A stretch of 18,513 bases of DNA. Source: Chloroflexota bacterium (lineage in GTDB: Bacteria > Chloroflexota > Dehalococcoidia > SM23-28-2 > RBG-16-64-32). A program made the translations under genes and the position numbers. The notes under the pieces are model-generated. The model saw only the letters and a program-made list of their open reading frames with translations. It made no database searches and was not told where the DNA came from. Shown here in pieces: positions 8,108 through 14,957 of the stretch. The first letter of the stretch is position 1. Each line of letters begins with the position of its first letter. Location of the stretch: NCBI GenBank assembly GCA_016190405.1, contig JACPQO010000264.1, forward strand, positions 1 through 18,513, in the 5' to 3' direction.

Positions 8108-8179
8108 TCGGGAGGCCCCGTGACGGCGGAAACTTCCTGCGAGCAGTGTGCTTTCATGCTCCATAGTGCCGCTACGCTC

Positions 8180-8234
8180 CCCCGATGACTCGGGGCGGCC
8201 TCGATTATACCCCTAAGCCTCCCAAGCCCAGGCT
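8180..8234 (-). promoter_or_regulatory. Possible internal -10 element and hairpins upstream of E2
   Basis: Within the 343-base gap between E1-beta and E2 (7923-8265), the minus strand holds a perfect TATAAT at 8204-8209, but without a recognisable -35 box at 16-18 bases. It is flanked by a perfect six-pair hairpin CCCCGA/TCGGGG (8180-8195) and a weaker AAGCCT/AGGCTT stem (8214-8234). It could give E2-lipB separate expression from the E1 genes. Apart from these and repeats A and B, I see no gene in the gap. Confidence 0.35.
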
Positions 8235-8265
8235 TCATCCGGGACGGGTTACAGAGCAGCCGTGG

Positions 8266-9249
8266 CTAGTACGCCGCTAACTGCCTGATGACGGCGACGA
8301 TCTTCTGTGGGTTGGGCAGGATGTACTCCTCCAGGACGCTGGAGAAGGGGGAGATAGGCACATCCGGAGAGGCCACACGGGTCACCGGCCCGTCGAGGTA
8401 GTCGAACGCTTCCTGAGCGATGACGGCGGCCACCTCGGCGCCGAAGCCGCCGGTCAGGTTGTCCTCGTACACGATCAGCGCCTTGCCGGTCTTCTTGACG
8501 GACTCCAGGACGGTCTCCTTGTCCAGCGGCTTCACGGTGCGCAGGTCGATGACCTCCGCGCTCAAGCCGTCTTCCTTCGCCACGGTCTCGGCGGCGGCCA
8601 GCGAGTGGTGGAGCATCATCCCGTAGGTGATGAGGGTCATGTCCTTGCCTGGGCGCTTGACCTCCGCCTGGCCGATGGGGATAGTGTACTCCTCATCGGG
8701 GACCTCCTGGCGGTACAGCCGGTACGCCTTCTTGTGCTCCAGGAAGACAACGGGATTAGGGTCGCGGATGGCGGACTTCAGCAGGCCCTTGGCGTCGTAG
8801 GGGGTGGCCACGCAGACCACCTTGAGGCCGGGGACGTGGGCGTAGAAGGCCTCGATGCTCTGGGAGTGATAGGGGCCGCCGTGGATGCCGGCACCGTACG
8901 GCGTGCGCACGACGATGGGGCAGTTCCAGGCGCCGTTGGAGCGGTAGTGCAGCCGGGCCGCCTCGCTGACGATCTGGTCCAGGGCCGGGTGGCTGAAGTC
9001 GGCGAACTGGATCTCGGCGATGGGGATGATGCCGTTCAGGGAGGCGCCGATGGCCACCCCCACGATGGCGGACTCGGCCAGCGGCGTGTCGATGCAGCGG
9101 TCGGGCCCGAACTCATCGCGCAACCCCTGCGTAGCGCGGAAGACGCCGCCCTCGCCGACGTCCTCGCCCATGACGATGATCCGCTCGTCGCGCTTCATCT
9201 CTTCGGACATGGCGTCCCGTACGGCTTCGACCATAGTCTTCTCGGCCAT
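8266..9249 (-). CDS. 2-oxoacid dehydrogenase E1 component, beta subunit
   Basis: With E1-alpha it forms the thiamine-diphosphate-dependent decarboxylase that acylates the E2 lipoyl arm. The 327 residues match the normal family length. The N-terminal pyrimidine-binding domain contains VMGEDVGEGGVFRATQGL (with the cofactor-activating glutamate in the TPLAESAIVG segment), FADFSHPALDQIVSEAA and RTPYGAGIHGGPYHSQS. The C-terminal transketolase-like domain has ITYGMMLHHSLAAAE, EVIDLRTVKPLDKETV and YEDNLTGGFGAEVAA. The ATG at 9249 is preceded by a purine-rich ribosome site, and only two bases separate it from the E1-alpha stop. The region IHGGPYHSQSIEAFYAHVPG is typical of branched-chain and pyruvate enzymes of the heterotetrameric class. 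Confidence 0.95.
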   Translation of the reverse strand: MAEKTMVEAVRDAMSEEMKRDERIIVMGEDVGEGGVFRATQGLRDEFGPDRCIDTPLAESAIVGVAIGASLNGIIPIAEIQFADFSHPALDQIVSEAARLHYRSNGAWNCPIVVRTPYGAGIHGGPYHSQSIEAFYAHVPGLKVVCVATPYDAKGLLKSAIRDPNPVVFLEHKKAYRLYRQEVPDEEYTIPIGQAEVKRPGKDMTLITYGMMLHHSLAAAETVAKEDGLSAEVIDLRTVKPLDKETVLESVKKTGKALIVYEDNLTGGFGAEVAAVIAQEAFDYLDGPVTRVASPDVPISPFSSVLEEYILPNPQKIVAVIRQLAAY

Positions 9250-9251
9250 CG

Positions 9252-10262
9252 CTATCCCCCCCTCTCCTCGACGTAGACGTGCTCCAGGGCCGTCTCCGGG
9301 TCCGGCGAAGGCGCCTTCTCGGCGTATTCGGTGGCGTCATCGACCTCCTGGGCGGCGTTCTTCTGGAAATCCTCCAGTGCGCGGGCGTTGGCTACGTCGT
9401 GCCCCGTGAGCCAGGCCTCGAACCGCTTGATGGGGTCCTTCTTCGCCCACTCCTCCACCTCCTCGCGAGAGCGATACCGGCGGTCGTCGTCGTCGCTGGA
9501 GTGGGGCACCAGGCGGTAGGTCTTGGCCTCGATGAATGTGGGCCCCTCGCCTTTGCGGGCCCGCTCGTGGACCTCTTTGGCCGCCGCGTACACGGCCAGC
9601 AGGTCGTTGCCGTCCACGGTGACGCCAGGGAAGCCGTAGCCCTGGGCGCGCACGGCCACGTTCTCCACCGCCGCCTGCTTGCTCCAGGGCACGGAGATGG
9701 CGTACTGGTTGTTCTCGCAGACGAAGATCACGGGCAGCTTGTGGATGCCGGCGAAGTTCATCGCCTCGTGGCAGTCGCCGGTACTGGTGGCGCCGTCGCC
9801 GAAGTAGACCGCCGTCACCTCGTCGGTGCCCCGCAGCTTGGAGGCGAAGGCGATGCCGGCGGCGTGGGGAAGTTGGGTGGCCACCGGCGCCGAGCCGCTA
9901 ACGATGCGCAGCTTGGGGTCGCTGAAGTGGCTGGGCATGTTGCGACCGCCACCGCTGATGTCCTCTGCCCTGGCGAAGAAGGCCAGCAGCAGGTCGCGCG
10001 GCGTCTGCCCGATGGTCAGCGCGACGCCGATATCGCGGTAGTAGGGCACCACCCAGTCGAGTCCGGGCCGGAGGACAGAGGCCGTCCCCACCTGCGCCGC
10101 CTCGTGGCCCTCGCCGCTGATGGCGAAGGGGCCCTTCCCCATGCGGTTGAGCATGCGCTCCCGCTGGGCCACGGCCCGCGCCAGCAGCATTCTGTAGTAC
10201 ATGTCCAGTAGCTGATTCTTGGTCAGCCCCATGGCGCCGGAGATCTCCTTCACCGAAACCAA
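9252..10262 (-). CDS. 2-oxoacid dehydrogenase E1 component, alpha subunit (branched-chain type)
   Basis: Binds thiamine diphosphate and decarboxylates the 2-oxoacid. In 336 residues it shows GEGHEAAQVG (50-59), the substrate-loop segment VVPYYRDIGVALTIG (71-85), NMPSHFS (108-114), the cofactor motif running from GDG 155-157 to NN 184-185, and a loop YRLVPHSSDDDDRRYR (249-264) equivalent to the phosphorylated loop of mitochondrial branched-chain enzymes. YYRD and MPSHFS favour a branched-chain over a pyruvate enzyme; the true substrate is inferred. The start is TTG 10262, supported by GAGGAGGAGG ending 8 bases upstream. It follows lpdA after 16 bases and precedes E1-beta by two bases, so E3, E1-alpha and E1-beta form one operon. 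Confidence 0.93.
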   Translation of the reverse strand: MVSVKEISGAMGLTKNQLLDMYYRMLLARAVAQRERMLNRMGKGPFAISGEGHEAAQVGTASVLRPGLDWVVPYYRDIGVALTIGQTPRDLLLAFFARAEDISGGGRNMPSHFSDPKLRIVSGSAPVATQLPHAAGIAFASKLRGTDEVTAVYFGDGATSTGDCHEAMNFAGIHKLPVIFVCENNQYAISVPWSKQAAVENVAVRAQGYGFPGVTVDGNDLLAVYAAAKEVHERARKGEGPTFIEAKTYRLVPHSSDDDDRRYRSREEVEEWAKKDPIKRFEAWLTGHDVANARALEDFQKNAAQEVDDATEYAEKAPSPDPETALEHVYVEERGG

Positions 10263-10278
10263 GGTTATCGCCTCCTCC

Positions 10279-11661
10279 TCACCAGTAGATGCTGATTCCC
10301 GCCGAAAGCTGGGCCGCCTCGCCCAGCACCTCGCTCAGGGTCGGATGCGGATGGATGTTGCTTCCCACCTCCCACGCGGACGCTTCCAGAAAGCGGGCCA
10401 GAGACGCCTCCGAGATCAGCTCCGAGGCGTGGTGGCCGATGATGTGCGCCCCCAGCAGGTCGCCGGAGCCGGCGTCATAGACGAGCTTGGCGAACCCCTC
10501 CGGCTCGTCCTGGATCAGGGCCATAGCATTATAGCGGAACGAGAAGCGCTGGCTCTTGATGTTGCGCCCGGCCTTGCGGGCCTCCTGCTCGGTCAGCCCG
10601 ACGGCCGCCACCTGAGGGCGGCTGTAGGTCACGCGGGGCGCGCGGCCGTAGTCCAGCGGTTGGACCTCCTTCCCAGCGATCGACTCGGCGGCCAGGAACC
10701 CCTCGGCGGCGGCCACGTGGGCCAGCAGCAGCCCGCCGATGGCGTCGCCGACGGCATACACCGTTGGCTCCTCGGTGCGATATCTCTCGTCCACGGCGAT
10801 GAAGCCCCGGTCCAGCTTGACGCCGGTGTTCTCCAGCCCCAGGCCGTCGGTGACGGCTTCGCGGCCCACGGCTACGAGGACTGCGTGGCCCTGGATTGTC
10901 TTCTCCTGGCCTTCCTGCTGGACCGTGAGCTCCACCATGTTGTCGTACGTGCGCGTCCCTTCAGGTAAGACGCGGGCCGAGGTCATGATGTTGGCGCCAC
11001 GCGCGGCCAGCGCCTTGGCCAACGCCTTCCCCACGTCGGCGTCCTCCAGGGGAAGGATGGTGGGCATCATCTCGACCAGGCTGACCTGGGAACCGATATC
11101 CAGGTAGAAGGAGGCGAACTCGGCGCCGACAGCGCCCGCCCCCACGATGACGATGGACTGGGGTGGCTCCGGCAGCTCCAGCAGGTAGTCGGAGTTCAGC
11201 ACCCGGACGCCGTCGGTGGGGAGGCCCGGCAGCTCCTTGGGCCGGGAACCGGTGGCCAGGACGACGTGCCTGGCGTTGAGGGTTCGCCCGTTGGCCGAAA
11301 CCTGGGTGGGAGATAGAAGGCTGGCCTGCCCCTCTATGATCTCGATCTTGTGCTTCTGGATGACGGAGCGCAGGCTCTTGTGGAGGGTGTCGACGACGTG
11401 CCGCTTGCGGGCGGCGACGGCCGCGTAGTCCAGGGCGATGTTATCGGCGCGGACGCCGAAGGTGTTGCTCTTGCGGACCAGAGAGAGGGTCTCGGCGGTC
11501 TCCAGGAGGACCTTGGTGGGGATGCAACCCTTGTGCAGGCAAGTGCCGCCGACCTTGTCGCGCTCCACGATGGCGGCGGTGAGGCCCAATTGGGTGGCCC
11601 TAATGGCGGCCGTGTAGCCGCCGCTGCCGCCGCCGATCACTACAAGGTCGAAATCGTCCAC
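10279..11661 (-). CDS. lpdA: Dihydrolipoamide dehydrogenase (E3)
   Basis: A flavoprotein that re-oxidises the dihydrolipoyl arm of E2 and reduces NAD+. In 460 residues it has the N-terminal FAD fold VVIGGGSGGYTAAIRA (7-22), the redox pair C41/C46 in GGTCLHKGCIPTK, an NAD-binding fold at about 168-195 (IVIVGAGAVGAEFASFYLDI), the second FAD segment VYAVGDAIGG, and the C-terminal active-site NIHPHPTLSE with H439 and E444. All catalytic residues are present. The start is GTG 11661, with a purine-rich AGGAAGGCAGG upstream. It is the first gene after the strong promoter at 11747-11776; E3 more often sits last in such operons, so its leading position is slightly unusual and would suit supply to other lipoyl complexes too. 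Confidence 0.96.
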   Translation of the reverse strand: MDDFDLVVIGGGSGGYTAAIRATQLGLTAAIVERDKVGGTCLHKGCIPTKVLLETAETLSLVRKSNTFGVRADNIALDYAAVAARKRHVVDTLHKSLRSVIQKHKIEIIEGQASLLSPTQVSANGRTLNARHVVLATGSRPKELPGLPTDGVRVLNSDYLLELPEPPQSIVIVGAGAVGAEFASFYLDIGSQVSLVEMMPTILPLEDADVGKALAKALAARGANIMTSARVLPEGTRTYDNMVELTVQQEGQEKTIQGHAVLVAVGREAVTDGLGLENTGVKLDRGFIAVDERYRTEEPTVYAVGDAIGGLLLAHVAAAEGFLAAESIAGKEVQPLDYGRAPRVTYSRPQVAAVGLTEQEARKAGRNIKSQRFSFRYNAMALIQDEPEGFAKLVYDAGSGDLLGAHIIGHHASELISEASLARFLEASAWEVGSNIHPHPTLSEVLGEAAQLSAGISIYW

Positions 11662-11746
11662 AACCTGCCTTCCTGCCAGCGGCTCCGGCCGGGCCGATAG
11701 GCGATATCGACAACTTCAATTACAGAAATGCGAATCACCTATCGTC

Positions 11747-11776
11747 ATTATCCCAGCCCCCGCCTGAAGGTGTCAA
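11747..11776 (-). promoter_or_regulatory. Sigma70-type promoter of the lpdA-E1-E2-lipB operon
   Basis: On the minus strand, TTGACA (11776-11771) is followed by an 18-base spacer and GATAAT (11752-11747), preceded by TGG. The start point would be near 11740, giving a leader of about 80 bases before the lpdA GTG. No riboswitch or operator is recognisable in that leader. Confidence 0.72.
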
Positions 11777-11843
11777 CGGGCCAAAGGGCTCGTCAGTAGC
11801 GGGCCAGATGGGGTAGACTAGGCGCTGCCTGTCGAGCGCAGAT

Positions 11844-12998
11844 ATGAGTACAAGAGTCGCCATCGTCGGCATCGGCCACACGGCGTTCCGGGCTACGAGT
11901 CCCGGCGTCTCCTACAAGGAGATGATGTTCGAGGCCGCCACCAAGGCCTACGCCGACGCGGGGCTTGACGCCCGCAAGGAGATCGACTCGTTCCTGAGCT
12001 GCTCCGAGGACCTCAACGAGGGCACCAGCATCTTCGACGAGTACGTGCCCGACCAGATCGGCGGCGCCCAACGCCCCGTCTACACCGTGGGCGGCGACGC
12101 TATTCAGGGCATGGCCACGGCCTACATGCAGATCCTCAGCGGCGTGGCCGGCGTCGTTGCCGTCGAGGCGCACAGCAAGGCCTCCAACATCCTGACGCCG
12201 GAGCGGGTGCACGCCCTGGCCCTCGACCCCACCTTCGTGCGGCCCCTGGATGTGCACCCGGAGTTCGTGGCCGGCCTGGAGGCGGACGCCTACCTACGGG
12301 CCACGGGCTGCGGCCGTGAGCAGTGCGCCCACGTGGTGGCCAAAAACCACCGTAACGCCCTGTCGAACCCTTCGGCGGCCTACGGCGCCGCCATCGACCC
12401 GGAGGACGTGCTGGCCTCGCCGCCGGCCTTCGAGCCTCTGTCGCAGCTGGACGTCAGCAGCAGCGCCGACGGCGGCACGGTCATCGTCCTGGCCTCGCAG
12501 GAGCGGGCGAAGGCCCTGGGCGGGGCGGCGGTTTGGGTCCGCGGCATTGGCTGGAGCAATGGCAGCTTCTCCCTATCCAGTCGGGACTGGGCGCAGGCCG
12601 AATACGCGCGGCTGGCCGCCAAGATGGCCTACCGGATGGCGGGGATCAAGGAGCCGCGGCGCGAGGTGCAGTTCGCGGAGGTGGACGACACCTACTCCTA
12701 CAAGGAGCTCCAGCACCTGGAGGCGCTGGGCCTGTTCGAGCCCGGGAGAGCCGGTCCAGCAACCAAGGAGGGGCTGACGGGGCGCGACGGCCGGTTCCCG
12801 GTGAACGTCTCGGGCGGCAGCCTGGGCGTGGGACGGCTGCTGGAGGCCAGCGGCGCCCAGCGGGTCATCGAAGTCGTGCGGCAGCTGCGCGGCGAGGCCG
12901 GGCCCCGCCAGCTCCCGAACGTGCACGTGGGGCTGGCCCAGTCCTGGCGCGGTGTGCCCACGGCCAGCGGCGCGGTGGTGGTTCTGAGCAATGCGTAG
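11844..12998 (+). CDS. Thiolase-fold protein (SCP2-thiolase/lipid-transfer-like) lacking the canonical catalytic residues
   Basis: 384 residues with the thiolase fold: N-terminal VAIVGIGHTAF (5-15) and the C-terminal half ending QSWRGVPTASGAVVVLSN. In classical thiolases a nucleophilic Cys lies before the first long buried helix; here that segment reads VGGDAIQGMATAY (82-94), with no Cys. The HDCF-type motif is replaced by EVDDTYSYKEL (279-289), and the C-terminal GHP-type histidine by NVSGGSLGVGR (321-331). A normal Claisen thiolase reaction is therefore unlikely. A role as aldolase or as structural partner of the next gene's product is possible, because thiolase-fold proteins paired with DUF35 proteins include the steroid side-chain aldolase Ltp2. 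ATG 11844 lacks a clear ribosome site; a lone TAGACT (11814-11819) may be the -10. Confidence 0.85.
   Translation: MSTRVAIVGIGHTAFRATSPGVSYKEMMFEAATKAYADAGLDARKEIDSFLSCSEDLNEGTSIFDEYVPDQIGGAQRPVYTVGGDAIQGMATAYMQILSGVAGVVAVEAHSKASNILTPERVHALALDPTFVRPLDVHPEFVAGLEADAYLRATGCGREQCAHVVAKNHRNALSNPSAAYGAAIDPEDVLASPPAFEPLSQLDVSSSADGGTVIVLASQERAKALGGAAVWVRGIGWSNGSFSLSSRDWAQAEYARLAAKMAYRMAGIKEPRREVQFAEVDDTYSYKELQHLEALGLFEPGRAGPATKEGLTGRDGRFPVNVSGGSLGVGRLLEASGAQRVIEVVRQLRGEAGPRQLPNVHVGLAQSWRGVPTASGAVVVLSNA
12624..12658 (+). repeat. 35-base exact direct repeat, copy 1 (inside first thiolase-like gene)
   Basis: Identical base for base to 13889-13923 in the second thiolase-like gene. It encodes MAYRMAGIKEP, just before the position of the lost HDCF motif. 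The surrounding gene sequence is much more diverged, so this is either a recent conversion tract or strong constraint. Confidence 0.9.
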
Positions 12999-13005
12999 TA
13001 GGATG

Positions 13006-13071
13006 CTGGAGGTTAGAGGTTGGATGGTGGAGGCGGGGTCTAGCTTCCAACTTCCAACCTCCAATCTCCAG
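13006..13071. repeat. Imperfect long hairpin repeat between the thiolase-like genes
   Basis: CTGGAGGTTAGAGGTTGGA at the left end is nearly the reverse complement of the right end TTCCAACCTCCAATCTCCAG, leaving a loop of about 25-30 bases. The internal TTCCAACTTCCAACC shows short tandem repetition. This is the look of a mobile palindromic intergenic element inserted between two co-directional genes. It lies between the stop of the first and the TTG start of the second. Confidence 0.65.
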
Positions 13072-13096
13072 GCAGCGGTCTCCCGGAGGGGCGGTC

Positions 13097-14260
13097 TTGG
13101 CCTCCCGTAGGGTAGCCGTCGTCGGGGCGGGCATCACCAAGTTCATGCGGCGCGCCCTGGAGACTGGCCCGGAGCTGGCCTGGGAGGCGTCCAGCATGGC
13201 CCTGGCGTCCTGCGGCCTGGGCCTGAAGGACATCGACGGCGTGGTCATCGGCTCGGCGCCGGACGCCTTCGATGGCGTACACATGAAGGCGGAATTCCTG
13301 GCCGATGGCGCCGGCGGTTGGGGCCGGCCGGTCACCCGGCCCTACGCCGGCGGCGGCACCGGCGTCCTGCTGCCCGTCCACGGCTGGATGCACATCGCCT
13401 CGGGCCTGTTCGACACCTGTCTGGTGGTGGCCGAGGAGAAGATGTCCACGGCCCACCCGCACCCGCAGGGGGCCTTCATCACCATCTTCGACAATATCCT
13501 GGAGCGGCCTCTGGAGCCCAACCTGATCTGGATCTTCGCCCTGGAGATGCGGCGCTACATGGAGGCGTACGGCATCACCAAGGAGGAGATCGCCCTGGTT
13601 TCCGTCAAGAACAAACGCAACGCCATGGACCACCCGGCGGCGCAGGTGGCCGGCGACATCACGGTGCAGGACGTGCTGGAGTCCGAGCTGATGGTCTGGC
13701 CGGTGAACCGGCTGGACATTAGCCCGGTGAGCGACGGCGCCGTGGCCCTGGTCCTGGCCTCGGAGGAGAAGGCGCGCCGCATCACCGATAAGCCGGTGTG
13801 GATCGAGGGTGTGGGCTGGAACCTGGACACCACCTACTGGACCAACCGCGACCTGGCCTACCCCGAGTACGTCGAGCGCGCGGCTCGTATGGCCTACCGG
13901 ATGGCGGGGATCAAGGAGCCGCGCCAGGAGATCAACATCGCGGAGCCCTACGACCCGTTCTCGTACAAGGAGCTGCACCACCTGGAGGGGCTCATGCTGT
14001 GCGGCAAGGGCGAGGCGCCCAAGATCACCGCCGACGGCGTCACGCAGCGCAGCGGCGACCTGCCGGTCTGCCCCTCCGGCGGGCTGCTGGGCGTGGGCAA
14101 CCCCATCGCGGCGGCGGGTCTGATGAAGGTGTCCGAGATCTTCTGGCAGTTGCGGGGCGAGGCGGGCGCCCGCCAGGTGCCCGGCCAGCCCAAGAAGGGG
14201 CTGGCCCAGGCGTGGGGCGACCTGATGCAGGTAGGCACGGTCATAGTGATGGGGGTGTAG
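13097..14260 (+). CDS. Second thiolase-fold protein lacking canonical catalytic residues
   Basis: 387 residues from TTG 13097, chosen because GGAGGGG lies 7 bases upstream and because any earlier start would translate the intergenic hairpin or the preceding gene. The thiolase fold is seen from VAVVGAGITKF (6-16) to QAWGDLMQVGTVIVMG. The segment where the nucleophilic Cys is expected reads YAGGGTGVLLPVHG (83-96). The HDCF position is IAEPYDPFSYKEL (281-293), and the GHP position is CPSGGLLGVGNP (325-336). The YDPF motif is like that of lipid-transfer/Ltp2-type aldolases, whose catalysis depends on tyrosines, so this subunit is the better candidate for activity. It is a diverged tandem paralogue of the gene upstream; the two may form a heteromer with the DUF35 proteins that follow. 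Confidence 0.87.
   Translation: MASRRVAVVGAGITKFMRRALETGPELAWEASSMALASCGLGLKDIDGVVIGSAPDAFDGVHMKAEFLADGAGGWGRPVTRPYAGGGTGVLLPVHGWMHIASGLFDTCLVVAEEKMSTAHPHPQGAFITIFDNILERPLEPNLIWIFALEMRRYMEAYGITKEEIALVSVKNKRNAMDHPAAQVAGDITVQDVLESELMVWPVNRLDISPVSDGAVALVLASEEKARRITDKPVWIEGVGWNLDTTYWTNRDLAYPEYVERAARMAYRMAGIKEPRQEINIAEPYDPFSYKELHHLEGLMLCGKGEAPKITADGVTQRSGDLPVCPSGGLLGVGNPIAAAGLMKVSEIFWQLRGEAGARQVPGQPKKGLAQAWGDLMQVGTVIVMGV
13889..13923 (+). repeat. 35-base exact direct repeat, copy 2 (inside second thiolase-like gene)
   Basis: Matches 12624-12658 exactly and encodes the same MAYRMAGIKEP residues in the same frame. Flanking codons differ at once on both sides. Confidence 0.9.
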
Positions 14261-14283
14261 ATGCGTGCGTTAGGGATGCAACA

Positions 14284-14303
14284 CCGCAGGTTGAAACCTG
14301 CGG
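14284..14303. repeat. Palindromic repeat, copy 1
   Basis: ccgcaggttgaaacctgcgg is a near-perfect palindrome lying 24 bases after the second thiolase-like gene. Its reverse complement is exactly the copy at 14403-14422. Confidence 0.85.
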
Positions 14304-14321
14304 CATCGGCGGCGGATGAAG

Positions 14322-14341
14322 CCGCTGGTTTTAACCCGCGG
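14322..14341. repeat. Palindromic repeat, degenerate middle copy
   Basis: ccgctggttttaacccgcgg is a diverged version of the copies on either side, within the same 182-base gap. Confidence 0.65.
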
Positions 14342-14402
14342 TGGGGCTTCCAACATTGTTCGCACCGCACCGCCGGGGATGCGGGATCAATCCGGACTGA
14401 TG

Positions 14403-14422
14403 CCGCAGGTTTCAACCTGCGG
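14403..14422. repeat. Palindromic repeat, copy 2 (inverted)
   Basis: ccgcaggtttcaacctgcgg is the exact reverse complement of 14284-14303. The pair could close a large loop just upstream of the first DUF35 gene, or each could form its own hairpin. Confidence 0.85.
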
Positions 14423-14442
14423 TCGAGGGCCCCTGTCTTCCC

Positions 14443-14949
14443 ATGACACGCCTTTCGCGCGACCAACTGCCTGGCATGCCCCTGAGCGACGCCCAGGTGC
14501 GCCGCCGCGAGGTCCTCACCCACGAGCTGGAGCCGCAGGCGCGCTACGCCTGGGACACCGGCGTGGCCATCGGTCGCTTTCTGGAGGGACTCAAGGAGGG
14601 ACATCTGCTGGCCCGTCGCTGCCACAAATGTCAGCGCGTGCTGCTGCCGCCGCGCATGTTCTGCGAGCAGTGCTTTCGCCCCACCGACGAATGGGTGACC
14701 GTCCCCGACACCGGCAAAGTGAACACTTACTCCATCTCCCATATCCGCTGGGACGCCAGCCCTCTGGAGGAACCTATCGTCATCGGCGTTATCGAGATCG
14801 ACGGCACCAGCCACGGCGGCCTCCTCCACTACCTGGGCGGGATCGACGGCGACGACGTTCGCATCGGGATGAAGGTGCGGGCGGTCTGGAAGCCCGCGGC
14901 CGAGCGGGAGGGCTCCATCCTGGACATTCTCCACTTCCGGCCCGCCTAG
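14443..14949 (+). CDS. Zn-ribbon/OB-fold (DUF35) protein, first copy
   Basis: 168 residues. A rubredoxin-like zinc ribbon (C60, C63, C74, C77: RRCHKCQ and FCEQCF) is followed by an OB fold (about 85-165) ending AEREGSILDILHFRP, the normal DUF35 ending. Family members pair with thiolase-fold enzymes and shape the acyl-CoA binding site, as in archaeal thiolase/HMG-CoA synthase complexes, benzoylsuccinyl-CoA thiolase BbsAB and the aldolase Ltp2-ChsH2. Placement after two thiolase-like genes strongly supports the same role here. About 45 residues precede the zinc ribbon and include a helix that may contact the partner. The start is ATG 14443, with only a poor ribosome site. Its stop codon overlaps the ribosome site of the second DUF35 gene. 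Confidence 0.92.
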   Translation: MTRLSRDQLPGMPLSDAQVRRREVLTHELEPQARYAWDTGVAIGRFLEGLKEGHLLARRCHKCQRVLLPPRMFCEQCFRPTDEWVTVPDTGKVNTYSISHIRWDASPLEEPIVIGVIEIDGTSHGGLLHYLGGIDGDDVRIGMKVRAVWKPAAEREGSILDILHFRPA

Positions 14950-14957
14950 GAGTCGAT

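Noticed and set aside
7936..8238. Small open frames on both strands in the E1-beta/E2 gap
   Set aside because: Their translations are of repeat units A and B (SPVEGPSKG-type); no ribosome site or homology visible.
12533..13096. Upstream extension of the second thiolase-like gene
   Set aside because: The frame is open, but it overlaps the first thiolase-like gene and then reads through an intergenic hairpin. TTG 13097 with GGAGGGG is the better start.
14284..14422. Possible CRISPR array from the three palindromic copies
   Set aside because: Only three diverged copies with unequal spacing (18 and 61 bases), differing orientation, and no cas genes.
14261..14446. Small 61-codon open frame between the second thiolase-like gene and the first DUF35 gene
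   Set aside because: Made almost entirely of the palindromic repeats; no ribosome site and no coding character.
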